A stretch of 64,000 nucleotides of DNA from Bacteroidales bacterium (GTDB lineage: Bacteria; Bacteroidota; Bacteroidia; Bacteroidales; Paludibacteraceae): assembly GCA_012517575.1 (NCBI GenBank), contig JAAYUQ010000034.1:1-64000 (forward strand), written 5' to 3'. The translations under genes were made by a program, and so were the position numbers. A model generated the notes under the pieces. That model saw nothing but the letters and a program-made list of their open reading frames with translations, made no database searches and had not been told where the DNA came from. Shown piece after piece: positions 7,789 through 17,383 of this stretch. The stretch's first letter is position 1, and every line of letters begins with the position of its first letter.

Positions 7789-9264
7789 ATGAAAGAAAAG
7801 GTTATCATAGTTGGTGCCGGTCTTGGAGGATTGGCTACAGGCCTTCGACTGGCAAAAGAAGGATACGAAGTGGAATTTTTGGAAAAAAACGACAAAGCCG
7901 GTGGCAGACTGAATCAGATTAAAAAAGATGGTTTTACATTCGACACAGGGCCAAGTTTTTTCAGTATGTCCTATATTTTTAAGGAATTTGCTGAAAAATG
8001 CGGTTTACGTTTGCCATTTGAGTTTATTGAACTTGATCCGCTTTATTCGGTAAATTTTAGTGGAGAAGATAAAACTTATTTTTTGTACAAGGATATTCAT
8101 AAACTTGCCAAACAGTTTCAGGATGTGGAACCTGATTTTGAACAAAAAATGGAAAAATATCTTCAAAAATCGGCTCAATTGTTCAACGACACGGTAGATA
8201 TTGTGATAAAGAGAAATTTCGATTCCTATCTGGATTATTTTCTTGCGTTGATAAAAGTAAATCCTGTTCATTTGCCCATATTGTTCAAAACTTTTTGGGA
8301 ACATGTGAACGATTACTTTACTTCAAAGGAAGCACGGGAAATCATTTCGCTTGTAGCTTTTTTTCTGGGAAGAACACCGTTCGATACTATGGGAATTTAT
8401 AGTTTGCTTTCGCATGTCGAGTTTAGGCACGATGGATATTACAACGTAAAAGGTGGTATGTACAAGATTGTGGAAGGAATGCTCGAAGAACTTTCAAAAT
8501 TGGATGTGAAATTTCATTATGAGACTGAAATAGTAGATTATCATGCCGAAAACCAACAAATTGTTTCGCTAAAAGACGCTCAAGGAAATTTCTGGAAAGC
8601 TAACAAGTTTGTTATCAATGCCGATGCAGCACTGTTTCGATCAGAAGTTATGAAATACAAAAAATTTTCTGAAGAAAAACTCGATAAAATGGAATGGACA
8701 ATGGGATATTTAACTTTTTATTTGGGATTGAAATGCAAGCTTCCTCAAGTTAATCATCACAATTATTTTTTGGGTTCCAATTATGAGCAATATGCCAGTA
8801 ATATTTTACAAAATCCCAGCACACTTGAAAAACCGTATTATTATGTAAATGTGGTTTCAAAATATAATCCTGAATGTGCTCCCGAAGGTTGTGAAAGTTT
8901 ATTTTTTGTTTGTCCCGTACCCAATTTGAAATACAAAGCTGACTGGAGCGATCGCGATAAAATTGTCAATAGCATTATTGACGACTTTTCACAACGAATT
9001 AAAAAGGATATTTCTACCGAAATTATTTCAAAAACGATATTTACACCTCAGGAATGGCAAGACAAATTTTCGTTGTATCGGGGGAGCGGACTGGGATTGT
9101 CTCATAAATTTACTCAGATTGGAGCTTTTCGACCGAAAAATCATGATGAAAAACACGATAATCTTTTTTACGTAGGAGCTTCAACTATTCCCGGCGCTGG
9201 TTTGCCAATGGCGGTAATTAGTGCGGAGTTGGTGGTGGAAAGAATACTGGCAAATTCGCGGTAG
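7789..9264 (+). CDS. crtI: Phytoene desaturase family oxidoreductase (CrtI)
   Basis: 491-residue FAD enzyme. The dinucleotide-binding motif is at the N terminus (VGAGLGGLATGLRLAKEGYEV), followed by GGRLNQIKKDGFTFDTGPS. The C-terminal FAD signature reads FYVGASTIPGAGLPMAVISAE, normal for CrtI. It introduces double bases-spanning conjugation by successive desaturations of phytoene toward neurosporene or lycopene. It is the only desaturase in the operon; CrtD-type enzymes share these motifs, so a role in later 3,4-desaturation cannot be excluded. It is the last gene of the operon, 3 nt after the TPR gene, and ends in TAG. Confidence 0.9.
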   Translation: MKEKVIIVGAGLGGLATGLRLAKEGYEVEFLEKNDKAGGRLNQIKKDGFTFDTGPSFFSMSYIFKEFAEKCGLRLPFEFIELDPLYSVNFSGEDKTYFLYKDIHKLAKQFQDVEPDFEQKMEKYLQKSAQLFNDTVDIVIKRNFDSYLDYFLALIKVNPVHLPILFKTFWEHVNDYFTSKEAREIISLVAFFLGRTPFDTMGIYSLLSHVEFRHDGYYNVKGGMYKIVEGMLEELSKLDVKFHYETEIVDYHAENQQIVSLKDAQGNFWKANKFVINADAALFRSEVMKYKKFSEEKLDKMEWTMGYLTFYLGLKCKLPQVNHHNYFLGSNYEQYASNILQNPSTLEKPYYYVNVVSKYNPECAPEGCESLFFVCPVPNLKYKADWSDRDKIVNSIIDDFSQRIKKDISTEIISKTIFTPQEWQDKFSLYRGSGLGLSHKFTQIGAFRPKNHDEKHDNLFYVGASTIPGAGLPMAVISAELVVERILANSR

Positions 9265-9290
9265 CGAAAAGTGCACATTTAGAAAAATAT

Positions 9291-9344
9291 TACGGCATTT
9301 CTCTGCCTTAACTTATTAAGAATACAAAACAGGGAAATGCCGTA
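9291..9344 (-). terminator. Long hairpin between crtI and prs
   Basis: A 15-bp stem (TACGGCATTTCTCTG with CAGGGAAATGCCGTA, one G-T pair) closes a 24-nt loop that itself holds a small CTTAA/TTAAG stem. On the minus strand a T-rich stretch follows, so it best serves as the prs terminator; it also faces the end of crtI. Confidence 0.6.
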
Positions 9345-9384
9345 TGAATAAATGAATTTCAATCAATGAAAAATCCGAAATATA

Positions 9385-10329
9385 TCAGAAAATATACTGT
9401 TCACTAATAGATTTATGTTCCTGCACTCGACAAATGGTATCGGCAAACATGTCGGCAATGGATAATATCTTCACTTTTCCACATTTAGACTCATCAAAAG
9501 GAATAGAATCGGTAAAAGCCAATTCTGTCAGCGCCGATTTTTCCACTTTTTCGGAAGCGCTTCCCGACATCACGCCATGAGAAACAATAGCACGAACCGT
9601 ATTGGCTCCCTGTTCCATCATAAGGTTGGCAGCCATGCACAAAGTACCTGCCGTATCAACCATATCGTCCACAATCACCACGTCTTTCCCCTTTACATCT
9701 CCAATAATTCTCATTTCTCCAACCACATTTGCTTTTTCACGCGTTTTGTGGCACAACACCATCGGAACGTCAAAATACTTCGAGTATGAACCAGCGCGCT
9801 TGGAAGCTCCCACGTCGGGAGCAGCGATCACCAGATTTTTCAGCCGTAACGTTTGAATGTACGGAGCAAAAATGGTTGAAGCATACAAATGATCTACCGG
9901 AACATTGAAAAAACCCTGAATCTGGTCGGCATGCAAGTCCATGGTAATCAGTCGGTCAATACCGGCCACACTCAACATGTCGGCAATAAGCTTTGCGCCC
10001 AGTGAAACACGTGGTTTGTCTTTTCTGTCCTGACGCGCCCAACCAAAATAAGGAATAACGGCAATAATTTTATAAGCAGAAGCCCGCTTAGCGGCATCAA
10101 TCATCAAAAGCAGCTCCATTAAATTATCCGAATTCGGAAATGTGGATTGCACCAAATAAACATTCAAACCGCGTATCGACTCTTCGTAGGATACGGCAAA
10201 TTCGCCATCGGCAAAATGCTCAATGTTCATTTTTCCAAGCGGACATTTCAAAGATTGACAAATTTTTTCTGCTAAAGAACGACTATTGGTTCCGGAAAAT
10301 ACTTTAAATGAGGAATTTGAAGGTGCCAT
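9385..10329 (-). CDS. prs: Ribose-phosphate pyrophosphokinase
   Basis: 314-residue enzyme making PRPP from ribose 5-phosphate and ATP, for purine, pyrimidine, histidine and tryptophan synthesis. Seen: FSGTNSRSLAEKICQSL at the N terminus, YFGWARQDRKDKPRVSLGAKL, the metal-binding DLHADQIQGFF, and the PRPP loop VVIVDDMVDTAGTL. A TTG three codons upstream is in frame, but the ATG at 10329 is the better start. A TAATTTTG promoter box lies on the minus strand at 10362-10369, about 33 nt before the start codon. Length is normal for class I enzymes. Confidence 0.97.
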   Translation of the reverse strand: MAPSNSSFKVFSGTNSRSLAEKICQSLKCPLGKMNIEHFADGEFAVSYEESIRGLNVYLVQSTFPNSDNLMELLLMIDAAKRASAYKIIAVIPYFGWARQDRKDKPRVSLGAKLIADMLSVAGIDRLITMDLHADQIQGFFNVPVDHLYASTIFAPYIQTLRLKNLVIAAPDVGASKRAGSYSKYFDVPMVLCHKTREKANVVGEMRIIGDVKGKDVVIVDDMVDTAGTLCMAANLMMEQGANTVRAIVSHGVMSGSASEKVEKSALTELAFTDSIPFDESKCGKVKILSIADMFADTICRVQEHKSISEQYIF

Positions 10330-10502
10330 GAATAACAAATTTTGGAGTTAAATATTTTTGGCAAAATTACGCAATTTATTACTAAAAACAGACTTTTGGT
10401 TCATAAATAATTTTCTGCTTTTCAAATTAAACGCTGAAATATCCTAAAGTTGCTACCCAAAACAATGAATTTCTATTTTTTGAAATTTAAAAAACAAATT
10501 GG

Positions 10503-10516
10503 TGCAAACGTTTGTA
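10503..10516. promoter_or_regulatory. LacI-type operator upstream of glucanotransferase 1
   Basis: TGCAAACGTTTGTA is a 14-bp palindrome (six of seven base pairs symmetric) with the central CG typical of LacI-family operators. Its exact reverse complement occurs at 34915-34928, and a related palindrome at 39661-39682. It is centred ~114 nt before the glucanotransferase start codon. Confidence 0.6.
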
Positions 10517-10623
10517 TAGATTTTTGTATAATTATTTACAATATCAAACATCAATTTAGTGGAAATAAATTTATTTTTGAAGCTGAAAAATGTTAATGTA
10601 ATTGAAACACTTATTTCTGAATT

Positions 10624-13320
10624 ATGAAAATCCATTTTAAAATACCTTACTTTACTCAATGGGGTCAGCAAATTTTCGTTTGCGGCAATCTTCCCGAGTT
10701 GGGAAATAACGTTCCCGAAAAATCGTTTCGGTTACATTTTCAAAACACCGAAGACTGGTATGGGGAAATTGAGATTCAGCAGAATGAAATTTTTGTGTTG
10801 GAATACAGATATTTGCTATATGAAGAAGGAACAAGACATTTTACCCATGAATGGATAGAAGACCGAAAAATTGAAATTGACCCGGACAAAACAGAACATC
10901 TATTTTGTTTCGATTACTGGAATGCTCCCGGAGCTATTGAAAATGTTTTTTTTACGGCTCCTTTTAAAAAAGTTTTTTTCAACGACAATTTTAACATCTC
11001 GAGAAGAAAGCGTTCAAAAAAGAGTTATACTCATATTTTCAGAATTAAGGCTCCTTTACTGAAAAAAAATCAGGTTCCTTGTCTGATTGGCGATTGTAAA
11101 ACCCTTGGTGACTGGAATACCGTGTCGCCTATACTGTTGACCAAAGACGATGAGAATTGGTGGAAGACAGAAGTCGATCTTGGTAAGGAAAAATCGGACG
11201 TTCACTATAAATATGGTATTTATGATACCGAAAACGAACAATTTTTGATATTTGAGAATGGTTTTGACCGAACAACTCCGGTATTTAATGCAAAAGATAC
11301 AGTTATTCGTCTTTCGGACGGTTTTTTTCGTATGTATGCCCAAACGTGGAAAGGAGCAGGTGTTTCGATTCCCGTTTTCAGTTTGCGGACAAAAGAGAGT
11401 TTCGGTGTAGGCGATTTTGGGGACATAAAATTGCTTGTGGATTGGGCTGAAAAAGCCGGTTTAAAATTGATTCAGTTTCTTCCACTTAACGATACCATTG
11501 GCACGCACACTGACGCCGACATTCTTCCATACGCTGCCATTTCGGCTTTTGCGCTCAACCCGCTTTATCTCAACTTGCCTTCTTTGGGAAAACTGCCCGA
11601 AAATCATCCTATGCAGAAAGAATATGAGGAACGCCAACCGCAATTGAATGCTTTGGGATGGATTGATTTCCTCGAAGTGATTAATTTCAAGCTGAAGTAT
11701 GTCAAAGCAATTTTTTCTCAGCAACAGGATGAATTTTTGCAAAGCAAAGATTTTCTGACTTTTTTTGAAAACAACAAACACTGGTTGGTTCCGTATGCTG
11801 CTTTTTGTGTTTTGAGAGACCGATACGGAACGCCGGATTATCATCAATGGGAAGAATTTTCTATATACAATTTCCAAAAAATTTCCAATTTTACTTCACC
11901 CAATACGCCTTATTATGCTGATGTTGCCTTGAATTATTTTATTCAGTATCATTTACATATCCAATTAACAGAAGCGGCTTCTTACGCTCATTTACATGGC
12001 ATTGTACTGAAAGGAGACATTCCTATTGGTGTGAACAGAAACAGCGTAGAAACGTGGGCACACCCTCAGCTTTTTCATATCGGTATGCAAGCCGGAGCTC
12101 CACCTGACATGTTTTCCATAAAAGGTCAAAATTGGGAACTGCCTACTTACAATTGGGAAGCCATGAAACAAACCGGATTTGACTGGTGGAAAAAAAGACT
12201 GATACAAATGGCCAACTATTTTGATGCTTTCCGTATCGACCATATTCTCGGTTTTTTCCGTATTTGGGAAATTCCTGAAGACCAGCTGGAAGGAATTATG
12301 GGACATTTGTATCCTTCCATTCCGGTTCATCTCGATGAATTTAAAGCGAAAGGAATTTGGTTCGATTACAACCGCTTTTGCAAACCATTTATTAACGATC
12401 AGGTGTTGGAACAGCTTTTTGGGGCAGATGCCGGTTGGGTGAAAGTTAACTGTCTGCAAATAGAAGATGGTTGGATACTTCGGTTGAAGCCGTCTTATCG
12501 CAGTCAGAAAAATGTGCAACAAATGTTTGAAGAAGGGCAATTCTCAGAAAATATCAGAAATGGATTGTTTGATTTAATATCGAATGTGTTGTTTTTTGAA
12601 GTGGAAGGTTCACATGGAACCCGTTTTTATCCACGCTGGGGAATGCATTCGCTTACAACATTCCAATATCTCGACGATTATACAAAGCAAAAGTTGGATG
12701 AAATTTACATAGATTATTTTTATCACAGACAGGACGAATTTTGGTTTCAATCGGGTATGGAAAAGCTTCCCGTATTGAAACAGGCAACCGATATGCTCAT
12801 TTGCGGCGAAGACTTAGGCATGATGACCCCTTGCGTAACACGAGCCATGAAAGAATTGGGAATTTTGAGCCTTGAAATACAACGTGCTCCTAAAACCAAT
12901 AAAATTGACTTTTTTCATCCGAGCGATGCGCCTTATTTGTCGGTTGTTACCCCTTCCACTCATGATATGAGCACCATTCGTGGTTGGTGGGAAGAAGATA
13001 GAAACATAACGCAGCGTTTTTACAATTCGCAACTGGGCCATTTGGGCGAAGCACCTTATTTCTGTGAGTGGTGGATATGCAGGGATATTCTTCTTCAACA
13101 TCTTTATTCTCCAGCAATCTGGGCCATTTTCCAAATACAGGATTTACTGGGAGTGTCCGAAAAATTGCGAAGAGAAAACCCACATGAAGAAAGAATTAAT
13201 ATCCCTTCCGATTCTAAAAAAAGCTGGCGTTATAGGTTACATTTGAATTTGGAGGATTTGCTGAAAGAAGATGATTTTAATCAGCAAATCAGAAATTACA
13301 TTCGGCAATCGGGACGATAA
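10624..13320 (+). CDS. malQ: 4-alpha-glucanotransferase, DPE2-like (GH77) with two starch-binding domains
   Basis: 898-residue amylomaltase of the DPE2 type. It moves glucosyl or maltosyl units between alpha-1,4-glucans, linking maltose or glycogen breakdown to the cytosolic glucan pool. Two CBM20-like domains come first (about 1-115, starting IHFKIPYFTQWGQQIFVCG; and 135-245, with CLIGDCKTLGDWNTVSP). The GH77 barrel fills the rest. Catalytic residues by family pattern are Asp539 (FRIDHILGFF), Glu729 (GEDLGMM) and Asp781 (STHDMSTIRGWW). No signal peptide, so cytosolic. A LacI-type palindrome lies upstream. A second, diverged copy with the same layout is at 61091-63766. Confidence 0.93.
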   Translation: MKIHFKIPYFTQWGQQIFVCGNLPELGNNVPEKSFRLHFQNTEDWYGEIEIQQNEIFVLEYRYLLYEEGTRHFTHEWIEDRKIEIDPDKTEHLFCFDYWNAPGAIENVFFTAPFKKVFFNDNFNISRRKRSKKSYTHIFRIKAPLLKKNQVPCLIGDCKTLGDWNTVSPILLTKDDENWWKTEVDLGKEKSDVHYKYGIYDTENEQFLIFENGFDRTTPVFNAKDTVIRLSDGFFRMYAQTWKGAGVSIPVFSLRTKESFGVGDFGDIKLLVDWAEKAGLKLIQFLPLNDTIGTHTDADILPYAAISAFALNPLYLNLPSLGKLPENHPMQKEYEERQPQLNALGWIDFLEVINFKLKYVKAIFSQQQDEFLQSKDFLTFFENNKHWLVPYAAFCVLRDRYGTPDYHQWEEFSIYNFQKISNFTSPNTPYYADVALNYFIQYHLHIQLTEAASYAHLHGIVLKGDIPIGVNRNSVETWAHPQLFHIGMQAGAPPDMFSIKGQNWELPTYNWEAMKQTGFDWWKKRLIQMANYFDAFRIDHILGFFRIWEIPEDQLEGIMGHLYPSIPVHLDEFKAKGIWFDYNRFCKPFINDQVLEQLFGADAGWVKVNCLQIEDGWILRLKPSYRSQKNVQQMFEEGQFSENIRNGLFDLISNVLFFEVEGSHGTRFYPRWGMHSLTTFQYLDDYTKQKLDEIYIDYFYHRQDEFWFQSGMEKLPVLKQATDMLICGEDLGMMTPCVTRAMKELGILSLEIQRAPKTNKIDFFHPSDAPYLSVVTPSTHDMSTIRGWWEEDRNITQRFYNSQLGHLGEAPYFCEWWICRDILLQHLYSPAIWAIFQIQDLLGVSEKLRRENPHEERINIPSDSKKSWRYRLHLNLEDLLKEDDFNQQIRNYIRQSGR

Positions 13321-13722
13321 AAATTTTCAATAGCAATTTTTGATGGCAGTCATATTTTTGAGACAACCCCGTGAATAAAATTAAGATTTTTAAATTTCGC
13401 TTTCATTATAGTTTATTAATTATTGATTATCAAAATTTTGTGTTTTCCCTCTCTACCCCAAAATATATAGTAGAATTGAAAGTGTTAAATAGTAATTAAG
13501 CTATATTTCTTTCATTGCTTTTACATGTGGTAACAGAAAGCAAAGGAATAAAGAAATTTTTTAACCAATTTATGGATGCGTCTAAAGCAGATTTTTTATG
13601 AGTTCAGAGCAATTGAACTTTTTTTGGCGTTTAAAAAATAACGAATAAAAATAAGTTGTTTGTCGGTTTTTTTTCTTTATTTTGTGATGAAATTTCTTCA
13701 CCACATTAATTTATAAAAGTCT
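13321..13722. other. 402-bp A/T-rich spacer between malQ and pspC
   Basis: No convincing gene or RNA was seen. A weak terminator-like hairpin (AGTTCA / TGAACT followed by a T run) lies at 13601-13626. A near-match to the Bacteroidota -7 box (TTATTTTG) lies about 40 nt before pspC. Confidence 0.4.
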
Positions 13723-13920
13723 ATGAAAAAGAAATTGACGCGTTCTAACAATAAAATGATAGCCGGAGTTTGTGCCGGAATTGCAGAATATTTTGGTTGG
13801 GATGCAACTTTAGTCAGAGTTATATATGTTTTGCTTACCGTTTTTTCTGCAGCATTTCCCGGTATTTTGGTTTACATTATTCTTTGGATTGTCATGCCTC
13901 GCGCCGAAATAATAGAATAA
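13723..13920 (+). CDS. PspC-domain membrane protein
   Basis: 65 residues, nearly all a PspC domain. It begins KKKLTRSNNKMIAGVCAGIAEYFGWD, the usual signature, followed by one or two hydrophobic stretches (LVRVIYVLLTVF, FPGILVYIILWIVMP). In enteric bacteria PspC senses envelope stress with PspB; stand-alone short PspC proteins are common in Bacteroidota and their role is not settled. It lies 70 nt before uvrB in the same direction and may share its transcript. Confidence 0.88.
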   Translation: MKKKLTRSNNKMIAGVCAGIAEYFGWDATLVRVIYVLLTVFSAAFPGILVYIILWIVMPRAEIIE

Positions 13921-13990
13921 TGTACTGAAAGAACCAAAGTCGTTGTGAAAACGCCTTGAAAAATCATTAATTTACTCTCCTTTAAACGCT

Positions 13991-16009
13991 ATGAATTTTA
14001 AACTTGAATCGCCCTATCAACCTACCGGTGATCAGCCAGAAGCCATTCAGCAACTGGTAGAAGGAATCAACGCAGGTATTCCGTATCAGACTTTATTGGG
14101 CGTTACCGGATCAGGAAAAACCTTTACCATAGCCAATGTTATTGAGCAGGTTCAGCGTCCGACGCTGGTATTGAGTCATAACAAAACACTTGCTGCTCAG
14201 TTATATAGCGAGTTCAAATCGTTTTTCCCGCACAATGCAGTGGAATATTTTGTTTCCTATTACGATTATTATCAGCCGGAAGCCTATTTGCCATTGACTG
14301 ATACGTATATCGAAAAAGATTTGTCTATAAATCAGGAAATAGAAAAATTGCGGCTGTCTGCTACCTCTTCGCTTTTATCGGGACGCAGAGATGTTATTGT
14401 TGTTTCGTCGGTTTCATGTCTATATGGAATTGGCAACCCCGACGATTTTTCGAAAAATGTCATAGAAATTCGCAAAGGTCAGCATTTGGTGAGAAACGTA
14501 TTTTTACGAAATCTTGTCAACAGTCTTTATACGCGTAACGAAATCGAGCTGAATCGTGGAAATTTTCGTGTGAAAGGAGATACTGTCGATGTTTTTCTTG
14601 CTTATACCGATTTTATTTTGCGCATTGTATTTTGGGGCGACGAAATTGATGAAATACTGACAGTTGACCCTGTGAATTACGATATAATTGATTCATTGGA
14701 TGCCTATAAAATTTATCCGGCCAGTATTTTTGTTACCACAAAGGAAAGAATTGCGCTGGCCATTGATGAAATAGAGAAAGATTTACAGTTGCAGGTGGAT
14801 TATTTTCGTTCTATTGGAAAAGACTTCGAAGCCAAAAGAATTTATGAAAGAGTGCGTTACGATATAGAAATGATAAAAGAACTTGGCTATTGTTCGGGAA
14901 TCGAAAACTATTCACGTTATTTCGACGGTCGCCCGCCGGGTAGCCGCCCTTTTTGTTTGCTGGATTATTTTCCTAAAGATTTTCTGCTGGTGATTGATGA
15001 AAGTCATGTAACTATTCCCCAAATCAGAGCCATGTATGGAGGAGATGCTTCACGCAAACAAAATTTGGTTGAATTTGGATTTCGTTTGCCCGCAGCCAAA
15101 GACAATCGTCCATTACGTTTTGAAGAATTTGAAGTGCTCACGCCTCAAACCATTTATGTGAGTGCTACACCGGCTGATTACGAATTGACAAAATCGGAAG
15201 GAATTGTGGTCGATCAGCTGATTCGTCCCACCGGATTACTCGATCCCGTGATTGAAGTCCGTCCAAGTTTGAATCAGATTGACGATTTGCTGGAAGAGAT
15301 TGCACAGCGAACAGAAAACAACGAACGTGTGCTGGTAACAACATTGACCAAAAGAATGGCTGAAGAGTTGACCAATTATCTGTCGAAAATGGGAGTGAAA
15401 TGCAATTATATTCATTCTGATGTAGAAACGCTGGATCGTGTTCAAATTATGGAAGATTTGCGCAGAGGCGTTTATGATGTGCTGGTGGGCGTTAACCTGC
15501 TGCGAGAAGGATTGGATTTGCCGGAAGTTTCACTGGTGGCTATTCTGGATGCCGATAAGGAAGGCTTTTTGCGCTCCCATCGTTCATTGACGCAAACGGC
15601 AGGACGAGCCGCAAGAAATTTGAATGGTAAAGTAATCATGTATGCCGATCAGATCACTGAAAGCATGGAAAAAACCATAAATGAAACCAATCGCCGCAGG
15701 GAAAAGCAACTTCATTACAACGAAACACATAATATTACGCCGACAGCTATTGTGAAAGGCGAAAGAAATCCACTCTCAAAAGTTGAACCTCATGCTTATG
15801 TGGAACCTGAAAAAACGACCGGTATTGCTGCTGATCCTGTGGTACAATATATGTCAGTGCCGGCACTTGAAAAAGCCATAACAAAAACCAGAAAGTCGAT
15901 GCAGGAAGCTGCTAAAAAACTCGAATTTCTGGAAGCTGCACAACTGAGAGATGAATTGATTAAGCTGGAAGAATTATTGAAAAAGAAAACGTCAGAAACA
16001 CATAATTGA
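13991..16009 (+). CDS. uvrB: Excinuclease ABC subunit B
   Basis: 672-residue nucleotide-excision-repair protein that receives damaged DNA from UvrA and holds it for UvrC. Seen in order: Walker A GVTGSGKTFTIANV (about residues 38-51), the beta-hairpin region VEYFVSYYDYYQPEAYLP, the DEAD-box-like VIDESHVT, helicase motifs LREGLDLPEVSLVAILDADKEGFLRS and QTAGRAARN, and a C-terminal UVR motif (about 630-665) for UvrC contact. Length is normal for UvrB. It starts 70 nt after pspC and ends with TGA. Confidence 0.98.
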   Translation: MNFKLESPYQPTGDQPEAIQQLVEGINAGIPYQTLLGVTGSGKTFTIANVIEQVQRPTLVLSHNKTLAAQLYSEFKSFFPHNAVEYFVSYYDYYQPEAYLPLTDTYIEKDLSINQEIEKLRLSATSSLLSGRRDVIVVSSVSCLYGIGNPDDFSKNVIEIRKGQHLVRNVFLRNLVNSLYTRNEIELNRGNFRVKGDTVDVFLAYTDFILRIVFWGDEIDEILTVDPVNYDIIDSLDAYKIYPASIFVTTKERIALAIDEIEKDLQLQVDYFRSIGKDFEAKRIYERVRYDIEMIKELGYCSGIENYSRYFDGRPPGSRPFCLLDYFPKDFLLVIDESHVTIPQIRAMYGGDASRKQNLVEFGFRLPAAKDNRPLRFEEFEVLTPQTIYVSATPADYELTKSEGIVVDQLIRPTGLLDPVIEVRPSLNQIDDLLEEIAQRTENNERVLVTTLTKRMAEELTNYLSKMGVKCNYIHSDVETLDRVQIMEDLRRGVYDVLVGVNLLREGLDLPEVSLVAILDADKEGFLRSHRSLTQTAGRAARNLNGKVIMYADQITESMEKTINETNRRREKQLHYNETHNITPTAIVKGERNPLSKVEPHAYVEPEKTTGIAADPVVQYMSVPALEKAITKTRKSMQEAAKKLEFLEAAQLRDELIKLEELLKKKTSETHN

Positions 16010-16139
16010 AAATTCAGGAGGATTCATAAAGTAGATTTTATCAATCGGTCAAAAAGTTCCATTCATTCAAAAAACACCAAACAAGCTCTAAAAATTGTTG
16101 AATTATTGCTTTAAATTTATTTTCTGATAAGAGAAAAGT

Positions 16140-16147
16140 TATCTTTG
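16140..16147 (+). promoter_or_regulatory. Candidate -7 box (TATCTTTG) for the LysE-type gene
   Basis: TATCTTTG matches TAnnTTTG and lies 29 nt before the start codon at 16177. No clear upstream TTTG at the usual spacing was seen. Confidence 0.45.
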
Positions 16148-16176
16148 TATCAGTAATTCATTAGAAAAAACATAAC

Positions 16177-16797
16177 ATGCTGGAAATCATTCTGAAAGGT
16201 ATTCTTATTGGTTTGTGTATATCTGTGCCGGTAGGTCCTATTGGGATGCTGGTTATTCAGCGTACCTTGAATAGAGGAAGAAAATTTGGAATAGCCACAG
16301 GCTTGGGAGCAAGTATGTCCGATTTATTTTACACCATCATAACTTTATTTTTTTTGAGCTTTGTGATTGATTTTATTGAAGCTCATCGTTTTATTATAGA
16401 ATTGGTGGGAAGTTTGGTAGTGATTTTCTTTGGATATTTCATCTATAAAAACAACCCTGCAGTACAACCCAAACCTAATGAAACAGTTCAGCACAATGTG
16501 TACCGCGATTTTATCAGTTCTTTTGTATTGACCTTTTCCAATCCGCTTTTTTTGTTTGTTCTGATTGCGTTGTTTGCCCGCATAAAATTCATTCATTCAG
16601 GCACTTCTCTCTTTGAAACCATTCTTGGCATTTTGGCCATTTTAATCGGTGCAACTTTATGGTGGATGACGCTTACTTTTATTGTCAGCCATTTCAGGTC
16701 AAAAATCGGAATGCACCAGTTGAAAGCCATCAACCAAATAACCGGTGGACTGATTTCTTTGATTGGATGTATTGGTCTTGTTTCCAGTCTAATATAA
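16177..16797 (+). CDS. LysE/RhtB family translocator
   Basis: 206-residue inner-membrane protein with about six transmembrane segments. The N-terminal ISVPVGPIGMLVIQRTLNRGRKFGIATGLGASMSD is the LysE-family signature. Members export amino acids such as lysine, threonine or homoserine lactones by proton antiport. The cargo cannot be read from sequence. It has its own promoter box and a hairpin after its stop, so it is probably transcribed alone. Confidence 0.88.
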   Translation: MLEIILKGILIGLCISVPVGPIGMLVIQRTLNRGRKFGIATGLGASMSDLFYTIITLFFLSFVIDFIEAHRFIIELVGSLVVIFFGYFIYKNNPAVQPKPNETVQHNVYRDFISSFVLTFSNPLFLFVLIALFARIKFIHSGTSLFETILGILAILIGATLWWMTLTFIVSHFRSKIGMHQLKAINQITGGLISLIGCIGLVSSLI

Positions 16798-16802
16798 AAA
16801 TT

Positions 16803-16832
16803 CACCCTTCTTTCTTCGCAGAAAAAAGGGTG
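16803..16832. terminator. Hairpin between lysE-type gene and DUF4252 gene
   Basis: CACCCTTCTTTCT pairs with AGAAAAAAGGGTG (one mismatch) across a TCGC tetraloop. It lies between two convergent genes. Confidence 0.55.
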
Positions 16833-16883
16833 CGCTTCACCATGTGACTCGTTAATAAACAAAAATATAAAATTACGTTGTTT

Positions 16884-17372
16884 TCAGGAATTCTGTGAAA
16901 AAATATCCGACATTTCTTCCTTTGTCATTTTTCCGTTCATCCAAATAATTGACATTTCGTTTCTCTCCTTTGAAACAATTATCATATCGGACTGATTCTT
17001 GCCGGTTGTCCTGAAGAAGATGTTCACCGTTTCATTTTTATCTTTCACTCTGACAGCCGTTTCATATTTTCCTTCACGAATTACTTTGTCCAATTCATCA
17101 ATTACCGAGTTCATTAATTTTTCATCCCGTGAATTTTCGAGTGTCAAAATTTTGATTCCTGTCAAGCGATCCAAAACTTCTTTTCCATTCTTGTCCATTT
17201 CTTTATTTGATCCGAACGATGAAGCAAGGTTCATCATCCCTTTGCCGACGGTAACATAAGTAAATCGTTCGTCATTGGCATATCGATCAAAAAATTTATC
17301 GATGGTTTGTGCGCCTGTTCGAAAAGAAGCAAGCAGCAAAATCGTCAAAATCAATATTCCATTTCTTTTCAT
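16884..17372 (-). CDS. DUF4252 exported protein of an ECF sigma operon
   Basis: 162 residues with a cleavable signal peptide (ILILTILLLASFRTGAQ). The mature part fits the DUF4252 family (FFDRYANDERFTYVTVGKGMMNLASSF and a basic-acidic C-terminal half). The function is unknown. It is third in an operon after an ECF sigma factor and a one-pass membrane protein, 11 nt behind the latter. In Bacteroidota, DUF4252 genes commonly sit in this position, so it may be the output or a sensor of that sigma system; this is inference. Confidence 0.8.
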   Translation of the reverse strand: MKRNGILILTILLLASFRTGAQTIDKFFDRYANDERFTYVTVGKGMMNLASSFGSNKEMDKNGKEVLDRLTGIKILTLENSRDEKLMNSVIDELDKVIREGKYETAVRVKDKNETVNIFFRTTGKNQSDMIIVSKERNEMSIIWMNGKMTKEEMSDIFSQNS

Positions 17373-17383
17373 AATCTTGATTG

